Positions 9,283 through 16,982 of a DNA stretch of 64,000 nt are shown here, one piece after another. The stretch comes from a virus. The DNA is taken from the IMG/VR virus record IMGVR_UViG_3300043427_002950, positions 62,001 to 126,000 of that record. One strand, written 5' to 3'. The notes under the pieces were generated by a model. The model made no database searches. It saw only the letters and a program-made list of their open reading frames with translations, and was not told the DNA's origin. Made by a program: the position numbers and the translations under genes. Position 1 is the first letter of the stretch. Each line of letters begins with the position of its first letter.

Positions 9283-10809
9283 ATGCCAGGTCCAGATGCT
9301 CAAGGTGGAATTCATTATATACTTGACACAACAAAGTTTCCAGTTATAGGTGAAGTAAGTTTTGCTTGTTCAACTAGGGAATATTTGTGGCAGGTTCCTG
9401 CTGGAATTACAAGTATAACTGCAGTTTGTATTGGTGGAGGTGGAGGTGGCCGTGCAGGAAACAATCAAACTCCTGGTGTTGGGGGTGGAGGAGGTGGACT
9501 TCGTTGGATTAATAGTATGCCAGTAGTTCCTGGGGAAATTCTAAGAGTAAAGGCTGGAGTTGGTGGAACTGGCAATCACACCTTAGTTGTTGATCAACTT
9601 GGATGGGATGCTTCATGGGGTCGTCCTGGGCAAACTAGTTATATTGCTTCAGATAATAATGCAAGTGTTCCTGGTAGAACTGGTATAGGAGGAACAATAA
9701 TTGTTTTTGCTCAAGGTGGGGGGCAAGATTTTTATGTTACAGATTCAATAAGAATTGATTCTAGGAATGGAACGACTCAATTTAATGAATCCGCTTTGCC
9801 TAAGCAAGATGCCAGAGCAATTACATCTGGAAATCAAGGTGGAACTGGATCCGCAGTTGGAACATTTGCATGGGGAACTATTGGAGGTGGTAATGGTGGT
9901 AATGGTGGTGTTCAGGGTGGAGTTGGTGGTGGACAAGATGGCGGTGGTGGAGGTGCTGGAGGATGGTTTGGTAATGGAGGAAATGGTGGAACTGCTGGCA
10001 CTCAAGAATCTCAAGATGGTCAAGGCGGAGGTGGTGGTGGAGGAATGTGGGGTGGTGGTGGAGGAGCAGACTCTGGAGGAGGTGGAGGTGGTGTAGGAGT
10101 ATTTTGGGGAGTGGGTCCAAATGGAAAAAAAGCATATTATTTCTTTAATGGATCTGTTATAGATGGTGGAGTTTTAACGTTATCTTCTGGAAATACTGGA
10201 GGAGGTGGACAGGGAGGTTCTTTTGGTGCTGATGGTAGAGCAACAGGAACGGAAGTTATATTAGATACTGATTATTTCGTTTCGGGTGCATTTTTTGGAG
10301 ATCCTCTTATTAATGAAAATTATAAAAATCTTTCAAATGGAAATGGTTTAAGGGGATTTAATGGAAGTGTTGATAATGAGTTTTCAGTTCCAGAGGTAAG
10401 ACCTAATGGTGGATTGTATGGTGGCGGAGGAGGTGCTGCTCAGACAAGTGGACAAGCTGGAACTGAAACTCCTTTTGCTGGTAACGGTGGATGTGGGCAT
10501 GTAAGAATTCTTTTTGTTGCAAGAAATCAATTTATAGTTAGGGAGTATGGGGGTCAAAGATTATCGACTCAACAAAAAACTATAAATGGGCAGACTGTAA
10601 CAGTTAATTATTATGATTTTAATCCAAATGCATCGATAACTGAAAATAGAAACAATGGATGGCCAGTTTGGACAAACTCCGCTAGAACTGCTCCTGGACA
10701 ATATTATAATCTTTTAGTTAATTGGGCAGATACTTTTGGACTTATTCCTCCAAATACACTACCACATTTACCAGCGGCAGTTGGAATAAATACGAGACAA
10801 TATCCATAA
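9283..10809 (+). CDS. Glycine-rich putative tail adhesin
   Basis: 508 aa with a good ribosome site (AGAGGAAT) 9 bp before ATG. An N-terminal beta segment (IHYILDTTKFPVIGEVSF) is followed by GGGGGGRAGNN at about 53, GVGGGGGGLRW at about 66, and a dense block from about 205 to 270 of GGNGG, GGGGGAGG, GGGGGGGM and GGGGGGVG runs. More runs occur near 305 and 380. Multiple runs of Gly separated by loops are characteristic of the polyglycine-II sandwich in T-even gp38 adhesins such as that of Salmonella phage S16. The C-terminal about 80 aa is non-repetitive and ends in TLPHLPAAVGINTRQYP. A receptor-binding role is inferred from these runs and from the location between fibre cassettes. Confidence 0.7.
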   Translation: MPGPDAQGGIHYILDTTKFPVIGEVSFACSTREYLWQVPAGITSITAVCIGGGGGGRAGNNQTPGVGGGGGGLRWINSMPVVPGEILRVKAGVGGTGNHTLVVDQLGWDASWGRPGQTSYIASDNNASVPGRTGIGGTIIVFAQGGGQDFYVTDSIRIDSRNGTTQFNESALPKQDARAITSGNQGGTGSAVGTFAWGTIGGGNGGNGGVQGGVGGGQDGGGGGAGGWFGNGGNGGTAGTQESQDGQGGGGGGGMWGGGGGADSGGGGGGVGVFWGVGPNGKKAYYFFNGSVIDGGVLTLSSGNTGGGGQGGSFGADGRATGTEVILDTDYFVSGAFFGDPLINENYKNLSNGNGLRGFNGSVDNEFSVPEVRPNGGLYGGGGGAAQTSGQAGTETPFAGNGGCGHVRILFVARNQFIVREYGGQRLSTQQKTINGQTVTVNYYDFNPNASITENRNNGWPVWTNSARTAPGQYYNLLVNWADTFGLIPPNTLPHLPAAVGINTRQYP

Positions 10810-10815
10810 TTAAAT

Positions 10816-10823
10816 TATAAATA
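10816..10823 (+). promoter_or_regulatory. T4-type late promoter (TATAAATA)
   Basis: Exact TATAAATA in the 33-bp gap before the ATG at 10843. It matches the T4 late consensus and directs structural genes. Confidence 0.75.
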
Positions 10824-10842
10824 GTTCTAAAATCTCAGAACA

Positions 10843-11184
10843 ATGTCAGTTGCTGTTGTAAATATAAGTTTGGAAAAAGGCACTGATTTTAGTGCTACAT
10901 TTAATGTGTCTGGACCAGATAATGGTCCTGTTTCTTTAGTTAATTATGACGCAGTTTCCAAAATTAGAAAGCATCCAACAGCAATAAGATCAAAATCATT
11001 TACCACGGAAGTAATTGGAAATGTAAATTCTCCATCAGTAAAAATCTCGATGGGGAGAACTGATACCGCTGATTTATCTTCTGGTAGAAATTATTTTGAT
11101 GTTTTTCTTGTCGATCAAAATACTGGTTATACTGTTAAGGTCGTTGAAGGATCAATCATAGTAAACGATAGTACATCACTATGA
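10843..11184 (+). CDS. Small virion structural protein
   Basis: 113 aa beta-rich protein (LEKGTDFSATFNVSGPDNGPV ... YFDVFLVDQNTGYTVKVVEGSI). The layout resembles N-terminal beta domains of phage baseplate or receptor-binding proteins, but no family is firmly recognised. It starts 20 bp after an exact late promoter and its stop overlaps the next start (ATGA), implying coupled translation with the following structural genes. Confidence 0.7.
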   Translation: MSVAVVNISLEKGTDFSATFNVSGPDNGPVSLVNYDAVSKIRKHPTAIRSKSFTTEVIGNVNSPSVKISMGRTDTADLSSGRNYFDVFLVDQNTGYTVKVVEGSIIVNDSTSL

Positions 11185-11522
11185 CAGATTTTAAAGTAAC
11201 AAAAACAAATTCTCAAAGTTTTAACATCAAAATAGGACCAGAACAAAAATTTAAAGTTAATGTTCAAACGGGGGGTGTAGGAGTGCCAGCAAGATTTTCA
11301 GATTTAGTAGATTTTGATGGTGAAGATACAAATGATCAATATGTTTTAATGTATAATGCTGCAACTGGAAAATGGAAAGCTGTTAATCCAGATAAAGTGT
11401 TCACTGCTGCAGCAGAAACAGAAACAATACAACCTGGATTTGTTGGTTATGCAACTTCCTTCCTCGATCGTATGGATCAAGATCTCGACGATAGAATTGA
11501 TACCGATGCTGGAGGATTTTAA
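11181..11522 (+). CDS. Small virion structural protein
   Basis: 113 aa, overlapping the preceding stop by 4 bp. The N-terminal half is beta-rich and lysine-containing (FKVTKTNSQSFNIKIGPEQ). The middle reads DQYVLMYNAATGKWKAVNPD, a repeat typical of phage fibre modules. The C-terminus is acidic and helical (DRMDQDLDDRIDTDAGGF). The specific role is unknown; structural by operon position. Confidence 0.7.
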   Translation: MTDFKVTKTNSQSFNIKIGPEQKFKVNVQTGGVGVPARFSDLVDFDGEDTNDQYVLMYNAATGKWKAVNPDKVFTAAAETETIQPGFVGYATSFLDRMDQDLDDRIDTDAGGF

Positions 11523-11524
11523 TT

Positions 11525-12316
11525 ATGCCACTGCCAGTAATTCAATTTAAAAGAGGTGCTTATTCAGATCTTCCTGGATTGGCATTAGGAGAACCTGGAG
11601 TAACTACAGATACTAGAGACTTTTATATTGGATTTGATGGAACTCTGTTTGGAAATAGGTTTTTTGGTTCCGATAGATACTGGAGAAGGGAATCTTCTGG
11701 ATCTGGTGGTGGAATAAACTTATATGAAAATACTGATAACGGAGCAAACTTTATTGGGTTAAGAGCACCCTCTAATGTCCCGTCTACTTTTAGATATTAT
11801 TTACCACCAGCTCCTATTAATGATTATATTCTTTCCACTGATGGAGATGGAAATTTATTTTGGACAAATAGAATTATTGATCCAGTTTTATCTGGAGAAA
11901 TTGAAGTAGACGGAGATATTTCTGTAGGTGGAACATCTTCAAAGTTTAATACAGAAATTTTTGACACTCAAGCAAGAATTTTTAATGTAGGATTGGGAAC
12001 TATTTCCCCATCAAATACCACATGGGATTTGGGCGTATTATTTAATTATTATAAATCAAATACTAGATATAGATCTGGAATTTTTTGGGATGATAGTACT
12101 GGTAGAATTGGAATAGCATCAAATGTTTCCATTATAGCAAATGAATTTGGTGCTGCAACAACAGATCCAATCATAGATACATCATCAGTTGTTTATGCAC
12201 CAATGGTAATAAGTGGTTTATGGCTCAGTGATTGTTCTGGAGAATCTCAAGTTATTTCTTGTTCAAATTCAGAAAGAAATTTGGAAAATATTTCTATAGA
12301 CGGTGGATTTTATTGA
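11525..12316 (+). CDS. Tail fibre-type structural protein with tropism-determinant-like N-terminus
   Basis: 263 aa. Residues 5-40 (IQFKRGAYSDLPGLALGEPG then TDTRDFYIGFDG) fit the N-terminal fold seen in major tropism determinant and many tail-fibre proteins: a basic strand, 'L..GE.G...D...Y.G'. The rest is beta-rich fibre sequence (YILSTDGDGNLFWTN). The C-terminal 30 aa contain two cysteines (DCSGESQVISC). The following gene at 12576 begins with the same type of N-terminal module. No reverse transcriptase or template repeat is present, so there is no evidence of diversity generation. Confidence 0.7.
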   Translation: MPLPVIQFKRGAYSDLPGLALGEPGVTTDTRDFYIGFDGTLFGNRFFGSDRYWRRESSGSGGGINLYENTDNGANFIGLRAPSNVPSTFRYYLPPAPINDYILSTDGDGNLFWTNRIIDPVLSGEIEVDGDISVGGTSSKFNTEIFDTQARIFNVGLGTISPSNTTWDLGVLFNYYKSNTRYRSGIFWDDSTGRIGIASNVSIIANEFGAATTDPIIDTSSVVYAPMVISGLWLSDCSGESQVISCSNSERNLENISIDGGFY

Positions 12317-12317
12317 C

Positions 12318-12325
12318 TATAAATA
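12318..12325 (+). promoter_or_regulatory. T4-type late promoter (TATAAATA)
   Basis: Exact TATAAATA starting 2 bp after the preceding stop codon, 22 bp upstream of the ATG at 12347. Confidence 0.75.
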
Positions 12326-12346
12326 GGTCAGAGTTTATATAATATC

Positions 12347-12523
12347 ATGACAGAAGAAGATTATAAGTCATTACTTTCTGTATATCAGCAAAGATCATTT
12401 GATCTTTTCAATGCAAACGTTCTGCTTGAAACGCAGATTGCACAATTAAAAAAACAGGTTGAAGATCTTCAAAGATCCATACAGTCAACTGCGTCTGTAG
12501 ATAATGGATCTGATGATTTCTGA
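12347..12523 (+). CDS. Small coiled-coil protein
   Basis: 58 aa. Residues 16-48 form a predicted amphipathic heptad helix (LFNANVLLETQIAQLKKQVE), followed by a Ser/Asp tail ending DNGSDDF. It has its own exact late promoter upstream and is followed immediately by another late-type box. Small late coiled-coil proteins are often virion or assembly factors, but no function can be assigned. Confidence 0.75.
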   Translation: MTEEDYKSLLSVYQQRSFDLFNANVLLETQIAQLKKQVEDLQRSIQSTASVDNGSDDF

Positions 12524-12529
12524 TAAATA
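12522..12529 (+). promoter_or_regulatory. T4-type late promoter (GATAAATA)
   Basis: GATAAATA overlaps the stop of the coiled-coil gene and precedes the cassette-2 fibre gene by 46 bp. It is the same variant found before the paralogous cassette-1 fibre gene (1638). Confidence 0.55.
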
Positions 12530-12539
12530 ATAAAAAAAC

Positions 12540-12555
12540 TCCCTATCGATAGGGA
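12540..12555 (+). repeat. Perfect 16-bp palindrome in the leader of the cassette-2 fibre gene
   Basis: TCCCTATCGATAGGGA is a perfect inverted repeat between the late promoter (12522) and the ATG at 12576, so it would lie in the mRNA leader. It could form an RNA hairpin or be a dyad DNA site. There is no T-run after it, so it is not a classical terminator. Confidence 0.6.
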
Positions 12556-12575
12556 CTTAGGGAACCTTATCTTCA

Positions 12576-15500
12576 ATGACAAGACCAATAATTCGTATTA
12601 AACGATCAACAACACCAGGGAGTAAGCCAAGTTTAGGACAACTCCAATTAGGTGAATTGGCTTTAAATACTAATGATATTGAGTTATATGCTCGTAGAGA
12701 AAGAGTAGGATTTGTTCCCGATATAGTTAGAATTGGTGCTGGTGCAACAGTAACCAATATTTTATACGTAACAAAGGACGGAAACGATAATAATACTGGA
12801 AAAAAACTTGGAGATGCAAAGGCAACGATTAAATCTGCAGTAGATGCATCAGAAACTGGAACGGTTATAAAAGTAAGTGCTGGTATTTATTTGGAAGACA
12901 ATCCAATAGCACTGCCAAGTCAGGTTAGTGTAGTTGGAGACAGTTTAAGAGAAGTTACAGTATCACCTTTAAATCCAGATAAGGATTTATTTTATGTTGC
13001 AAATGGAAATTATGTTGCGGAGATGTCATATACTGGATCTTTAAATCCAGGAAAAGCAATTTTTACGTTTAACCCAGAAAAGGTAGGTTATTTTAATCAA
13101 TCTCCATACATTCAAAACTGCACAAATTTTATTCCGAATAGTATAGGAATGAAGGTCGATGGTACTTATGCCATAGGACCTTTAAAATCAATGGTTCTTG
13201 ACTCATATACTCAATATAATCAAGGTGGTATAGGAGTTTCTATTACAAATGAAGGGTATGCTCAGCTAGTTTCTTTATTTACAATTTGTGACGACATAGC
13301 AGTTTTTTGTGGGTCGGGTGGTGCTTGCGATCTAACAAACTCAAACTCTTCTTTTGGAAATTATGCTTTAGTTGCAGATGGTGTTGGTCCAAAAAAATAC
13401 ACTGGAACAATAGTTGAGGGAGGTACAAGTACAGATCAATTTGTAATTGATTTAACTGTACCAACTTTAAATATCACGAATGCAATATATGATCATACAA
13501 CTGGAATTTTAACTGCATATACGGACCAAGAACACAATTTTAAAGTAGGTGTTGGAGTTTCAATTGTGGGACTTGCATTTACTTGCAGTTCTGATGGAGG
13601 GATCACACAACTTGAATATCCTACGGGCAATTATGGGTACATATTTGAACCGTTTATTGTTGCTCCTGGAAGATATTATGATGCATATAATTCTATTCAA
13701 GCAAATAAGAAAGAAATTCAAGATAAGGCACTAGCATCTATTGCATTAAATTATCCAGATTTTTACTTACCTGGAGATGAGCAAACAACTGATAGATCTA
13801 GATATTATGATTCATATCGTCTTATTAAGCAAAATCAAAGAGAAATTGCTGACAAAGCAGCATCAAAACTTGCAGTAGGATTTCCATCAGACTTCTATTT
13901 TCCAGATGAACCAGAAACTAATGAGAGATCAAGATTTTATGATGGATCTGGTTTAATTCAAAAGAATAGACAAGAAATTATTGATAAGTCACTTGCTGCT
14001 GTAGCAATTGCTCATTCAGATTTTTATTTTCCAGGCGATAATCAAACAAATGCAAGATCAAGATATGCAGATTCATATCGTTTAATTCAAAATAATAAAG
14101 ACGTAATAGTTTCTATTGCTTTTACTTCCGCAGTCAATAATCCAGGATTTGCTGGGACTGACTTTGCTGCTGTAATGGATAAATGTAAGAGAGATACTGG
14201 TTTATTCATTGATGCAGTTTCGACAGATATATTCACAGGTGGTAATAGTTATTCTATAGCATTTGCAAAATTTTATTTTGATGCTGATGGAAATCCTACA
14301 AATAATGGATTACTTGGAGAAGAATCAGAATCCATTTATGTTTTTGAACAAGCAAAGCAGTTGATGAAAGATGCTATTACCAACACTCTTGTCGGTGCTG
14401 CTTATAGTGATTTAACAATAACTGTAGACCCACTAACTGGATCAAACACAAATCCAAACTCATGTGCAAACGTTCGTTCCAATATTGATAACTTAGTTGG
14501 AATCATAACTTCGGTAATTGATAATGGAAATTTACTGTCACTTCCACCACAAAATTTTGGGTATTATGTTCAAGATAGTACTAATGTATTACCTCATACT
14601 TTAGCAGGAATAGGAACAACCAGTTCTCCTGGAGGATTAAAATGTGCGAGAGATCTTGGATATTTTATAGATGCAATTGCAACAGATTTATTTACAGGTG
14701 GAAATAAGTATTCAAGAGATTTTACATTACAGTATTTTGATGCTCAAACTGGTCAACCAATTTCCAATGGATTGATTAATGAAGAATCTCAATCAATAAC
14801 TGCATTTAATGCCGCAAGAGATCTATTTAAAAGAGCAGTTACAAATCAATTAAATATCAAAACTATTGGAATATCTTCTGGAACTGCAGAATATCTTGGA
14901 GCAGGTAATGATATTCCAGTTTTTCCATCAGGAAATGCAAATTCTTGTATTGATGTTCAAAATAATATAGACACATTAGTTGCAATATCCACTAATGTAA
15001 TTGGAGTTGGAACAACCGCATTCTTATCAACATTCAATGAGAACCTGGGAATTTCTACAACCAATAAGTGCATAAGGGATACGAGATATTTTGTCGATGC
15101 AATCGCAACTGATTTATTTGTTGGCGGAAATTATTATGCTTCTGAGTTTACAAAGCAATATTTTAATAATGTTGGTTCTGCAACAACGGCATTGCTCGGG
15201 GAAGAATCAGAATCTGTTTATGTATTCATGCAGGCATCTGAATTTTCAAAGAAAGCAATTACTAATCAATTAAATATACAAGATCTTACTCTCACTACAG
15301 ATTCAAATCCAGGAATAGGAACTACTTCTAATAAAAATCCAACATCTTGTACAAATGTTAGAAATACAATTGATACTCTTACTGGAATTGTTACTTCTGT
15401 AATTGTTTCCTCAGATCTTACTGAACTGCCACCAATAAATGAAGGAATATATTCCTTAGGATTATCAAAGTGTCGTAGAGATATTGGTTATTTAATTGAT

Positions 15501-16616
15501 TATGTATCTCTTGATGTAAGAGATTATACTAATGAGAACACAATTGACGCAACTAAATTTTATTTTAATTTGGATGGATCTCTCGATAACAGCATTGAGA
15601 ATGAAATACCACAAACAATCACTTCTTTTGAATCTGCAAGAGATTACATGAAACTTGCAATTAATAATCAGTTGAATAAGAAGAATTTTGATTTAATTGA
15701 AGATCCAACTACTCAGAGTAATAATAGTGAAAACTCTTGCTCTAATGTTAAATCTTATATTGATAATTTAGTTGGAATAGTTACAACTGCAATTTTTAAT
15801 GCAGATTTGAATATATCTCCTCTTCCATCAGTATCTGCAGCAAGTACTGTGTTTTCAGCATATGTTGGCACTGCTCCATTTGAACACTATTATGTTTCTG
15901 GTGGAACTGCAAAGATTGATGTCATAAGACCTTTCAACGGACAAGTAGTTTATTTTGAGGATCTTTATTATACTGTAAAAAATGTAATTATTTTAAATTC
16001 AGGAAGTGGATATTCGGAACCTCCAACATTATCTTTTGAATCTCCAGAGGTTGAATGGGGAATTCCAGCTCAAGCGGTTGCTGAAATACGAAGTGGATCA
16101 ATAACAAATATTGAACTCGTATCCAGTGGAAGAGGATATAAGATTCCTCCAAAAATTACAATTACTGGACCTCAAAGTGGAATAAATACAGCTACAGCAA
16201 TAGTAGAACTTACTCCAACTTATTATGTAATTACTGAAGCAACAGAAGTTTCTTCAGGAATTACAACAATAACTGTAGGAGAAAATGTTCCTTATTTTGT
16301 TGGTGTTGGAACAGAAGTTCCATTTTATAAACAAAGTAGAGTATTGGCATCTGGACATTCACTTGAATATATTGGTACGGGAATTGATATAGATAAATGT
16401 TTGCCTAGATTGGGAGGAGTTCCTATTCCAGAAAATGAAACTGATGCTCGTAATGGTGGATTAGTTGTTTACACAAGCACAGATCAAGCAGGAAACTTTA
16501 AAATTGGTGACGGTGTAATTATTAATCAAACTACAGGATCTATTACTGGTGATTTTTATTCCAAGAGTTTGTTTGCAACTATGACACCATTTATCCTAGC
16601 ATTAGGAGGAGATTAA
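12576..16616 (+). CDS. Giant beta-helix-type tail fibre/virion protein (cassette 2)
   Basis: 1346 aa, paralogue of the product at 1680. Residues 1-45 form a tropism-determinant-like N-terminal module (IIRIKRSTTPGSKPSLGQLQ). From about 63, VTKDGNDNNTGKKLGDAKA begins the pectin-lyase-like helix (DAKATIKSA, IKVSAGIYLEDNPIALP). One CSSDGG...YPTGNYGYIF beta module sits near 305-360. About 365-515 hold four copies of a ~43-aa R-Y-x-D...DFYxPG repeat. About 530-1080 hold four copies of a ~150-aa domain starting K-C-x-R-D-x-x-Y-F-I-D-A. The C-terminus (TSTDQAGNFKIGDGVIINQ ... MTPFILALGGD) matches the paralogue. Virion fibre role inferred. Confidence 0.8.
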   Translation: MTRPIIRIKRSTTPGSKPSLGQLQLGELALNTNDIELYARRERVGFVPDIVRIGAGATVTNILYVTKDGNDNNTGKKLGDAKATIKSAVDASETGTVIKVSAGIYLEDNPIALPSQVSVVGDSLREVTVSPLNPDKDLFYVANGNYVAEMSYTGSLNPGKAIFTFNPEKVGYFNQSPYIQNCTNFIPNSIGMKVDGTYAIGPLKSMVLDSYTQYNQGGIGVSITNEGYAQLVSLFTICDDIAVFCGSGGACDLTNSNSSFGNYALVADGVGPKKYTGTIVEGGTSTDQFVIDLTVPTLNITNAIYDHTTGILTAYTDQEHNFKVGVGVSIVGLAFTCSSDGGITQLEYPTGNYGYIFEPFIVAPGRYYDAYNSIQANKKEIQDKALASIALNYPDFYLPGDEQTTDRSRYYDSYRLIKQNQREIADKAASKLAVGFPSDFYFPDEPETNERSRFYDGSGLIQKNRQEIIDKSLAAVAIAHSDFYFPGDNQTNARSRYADSYRLIQNNKDVIVSIAFTSAVNNPGFAGTDFAAVMDKCKRDTGLFIDAVSTDIFTGGNSYSIAFAKFYFDADGNPTNNGLLGEESESIYVFEQAKQLMKDAITNTLVGAAYSDLTITVDPLTGSNTNPNSCANVRSNIDNLVGIITSVIDNGNLLSLPPQNFGYYVQDSTNVLPHTLAGIGTTSSPGGLKCARDLGYFIDAIATDLFTGGNKYSRDFTLQYFDAQTGQPISNGLINEESQSITAFNAARDLFKRAVTNQLNIKTIGISSGTAEYLGAGNDIPVFPSGNANSCIDVQNNIDTLVAISTNVIGVGTTAFLSTFNENLGISTTNKCIRDTRYFVDAIATDLFVGGNYYASEFTKQYFNNVGSATTALLGEESESVYVFMQASEFSKKAITNQLNIQDLTLTTDSNPGIGTTSNKNPTSCTNVRNTIDTLTGIVTSVIVSSDLTELPPINEGIYSLGLSKCRRDIGYLIDYVSLDVRDYTNENTIDATKFYFNLDGSLDNSIENEIPQTITSFESARDYMKLAINNQLNKKNFDLIEDPTTQSNNSENSCSNVKSYIDNLVGIVTTAIFNADLNISPLPSVSAASTVFSAYVGTAPFEHYYVSGGTAKIDVIRPFNGQVVYFEDLYYTVKNVIILNSGSGYSEPPTLSFESPEVEWGIPAQAVAEIRSGSITNIELVSSGRGYKIPPKITITGPQSGINTATAIVELTPTYYVITEATEVSSGITTITVGENVPYFVGVGTEVPFYKQSRVLASGHSLEYIGTGIDIDKCLPRLGGVPIPENETDARNGGLVVYTSTDQAGNFKIGDGVIINQTTGSITGDFYSKSLFATMTPFILALGGD

Positions 16617-16620
16617 AGAA

Positions 16621-16980
16621 ATGGCATTAGCACTTAATGTATTCCAAACTGTAACAAAAGTTTTACAGACAACACAACAAGAAGTTTACACAGCTCCAAT
16701 TGGATATACTGGGGTTTTTTTGTTAGCGCAGGTAACAAATGTTGGCAATGTTTCTGAAGATGTTACTGTTTTACATAGGAGAATAGTTTCTGGATCTCCA
16801 GTAGATACTGAATTGATGAAAAGTTATCCAGTTTCTGGGACAGACACTTTAAATCTTTTTGGTGGAAAATTAATTTTAGAAAGTGGAGATAGATTGGTAA
16901 TATCATCAAGTAATAATGCGGGAATAGTTTCTGGAACTAATTTAAAATTTGTAGGAAGTATATTAGAAACTCTTAACTAA
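16621..16980 (+). CDS. Small virion-associated protein (cassette 2)
   Basis: 119 aa, starting 4 bp after the giant fibre gene and followed after 2 bp by the collagen-like gene. It is paralogous to the 122-aa product at 6188: both start MA-x-A-L-N-x-F and share YT-(C/A)-PIG and a C-terminal ILE/VLETL-x motif. It is a beta-rich small domain without cysteines. Adaptor or decoration role inferred only from conserved position. Confidence 0.75.
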   Translation: MALALNVFQTVTKVLQTTQQEVYTAPIGYTGVFLLAQVTNVGNVSEDVTVLHRRIVSGSPVDTELMKSYPVSGTDTLNLFGGKLILESGDRLVISSSNNAGIVSGTNLKFVGSILETLN

Positions 16981-16982
16981 CA

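Noticed and set aside
11525-16616. Diversity-generating retroelement, suggested by tropism-determinant-like N-termini
   Set aside because: No reverse transcriptase and no template/variable repeat pair with A-biased mismatches seen.
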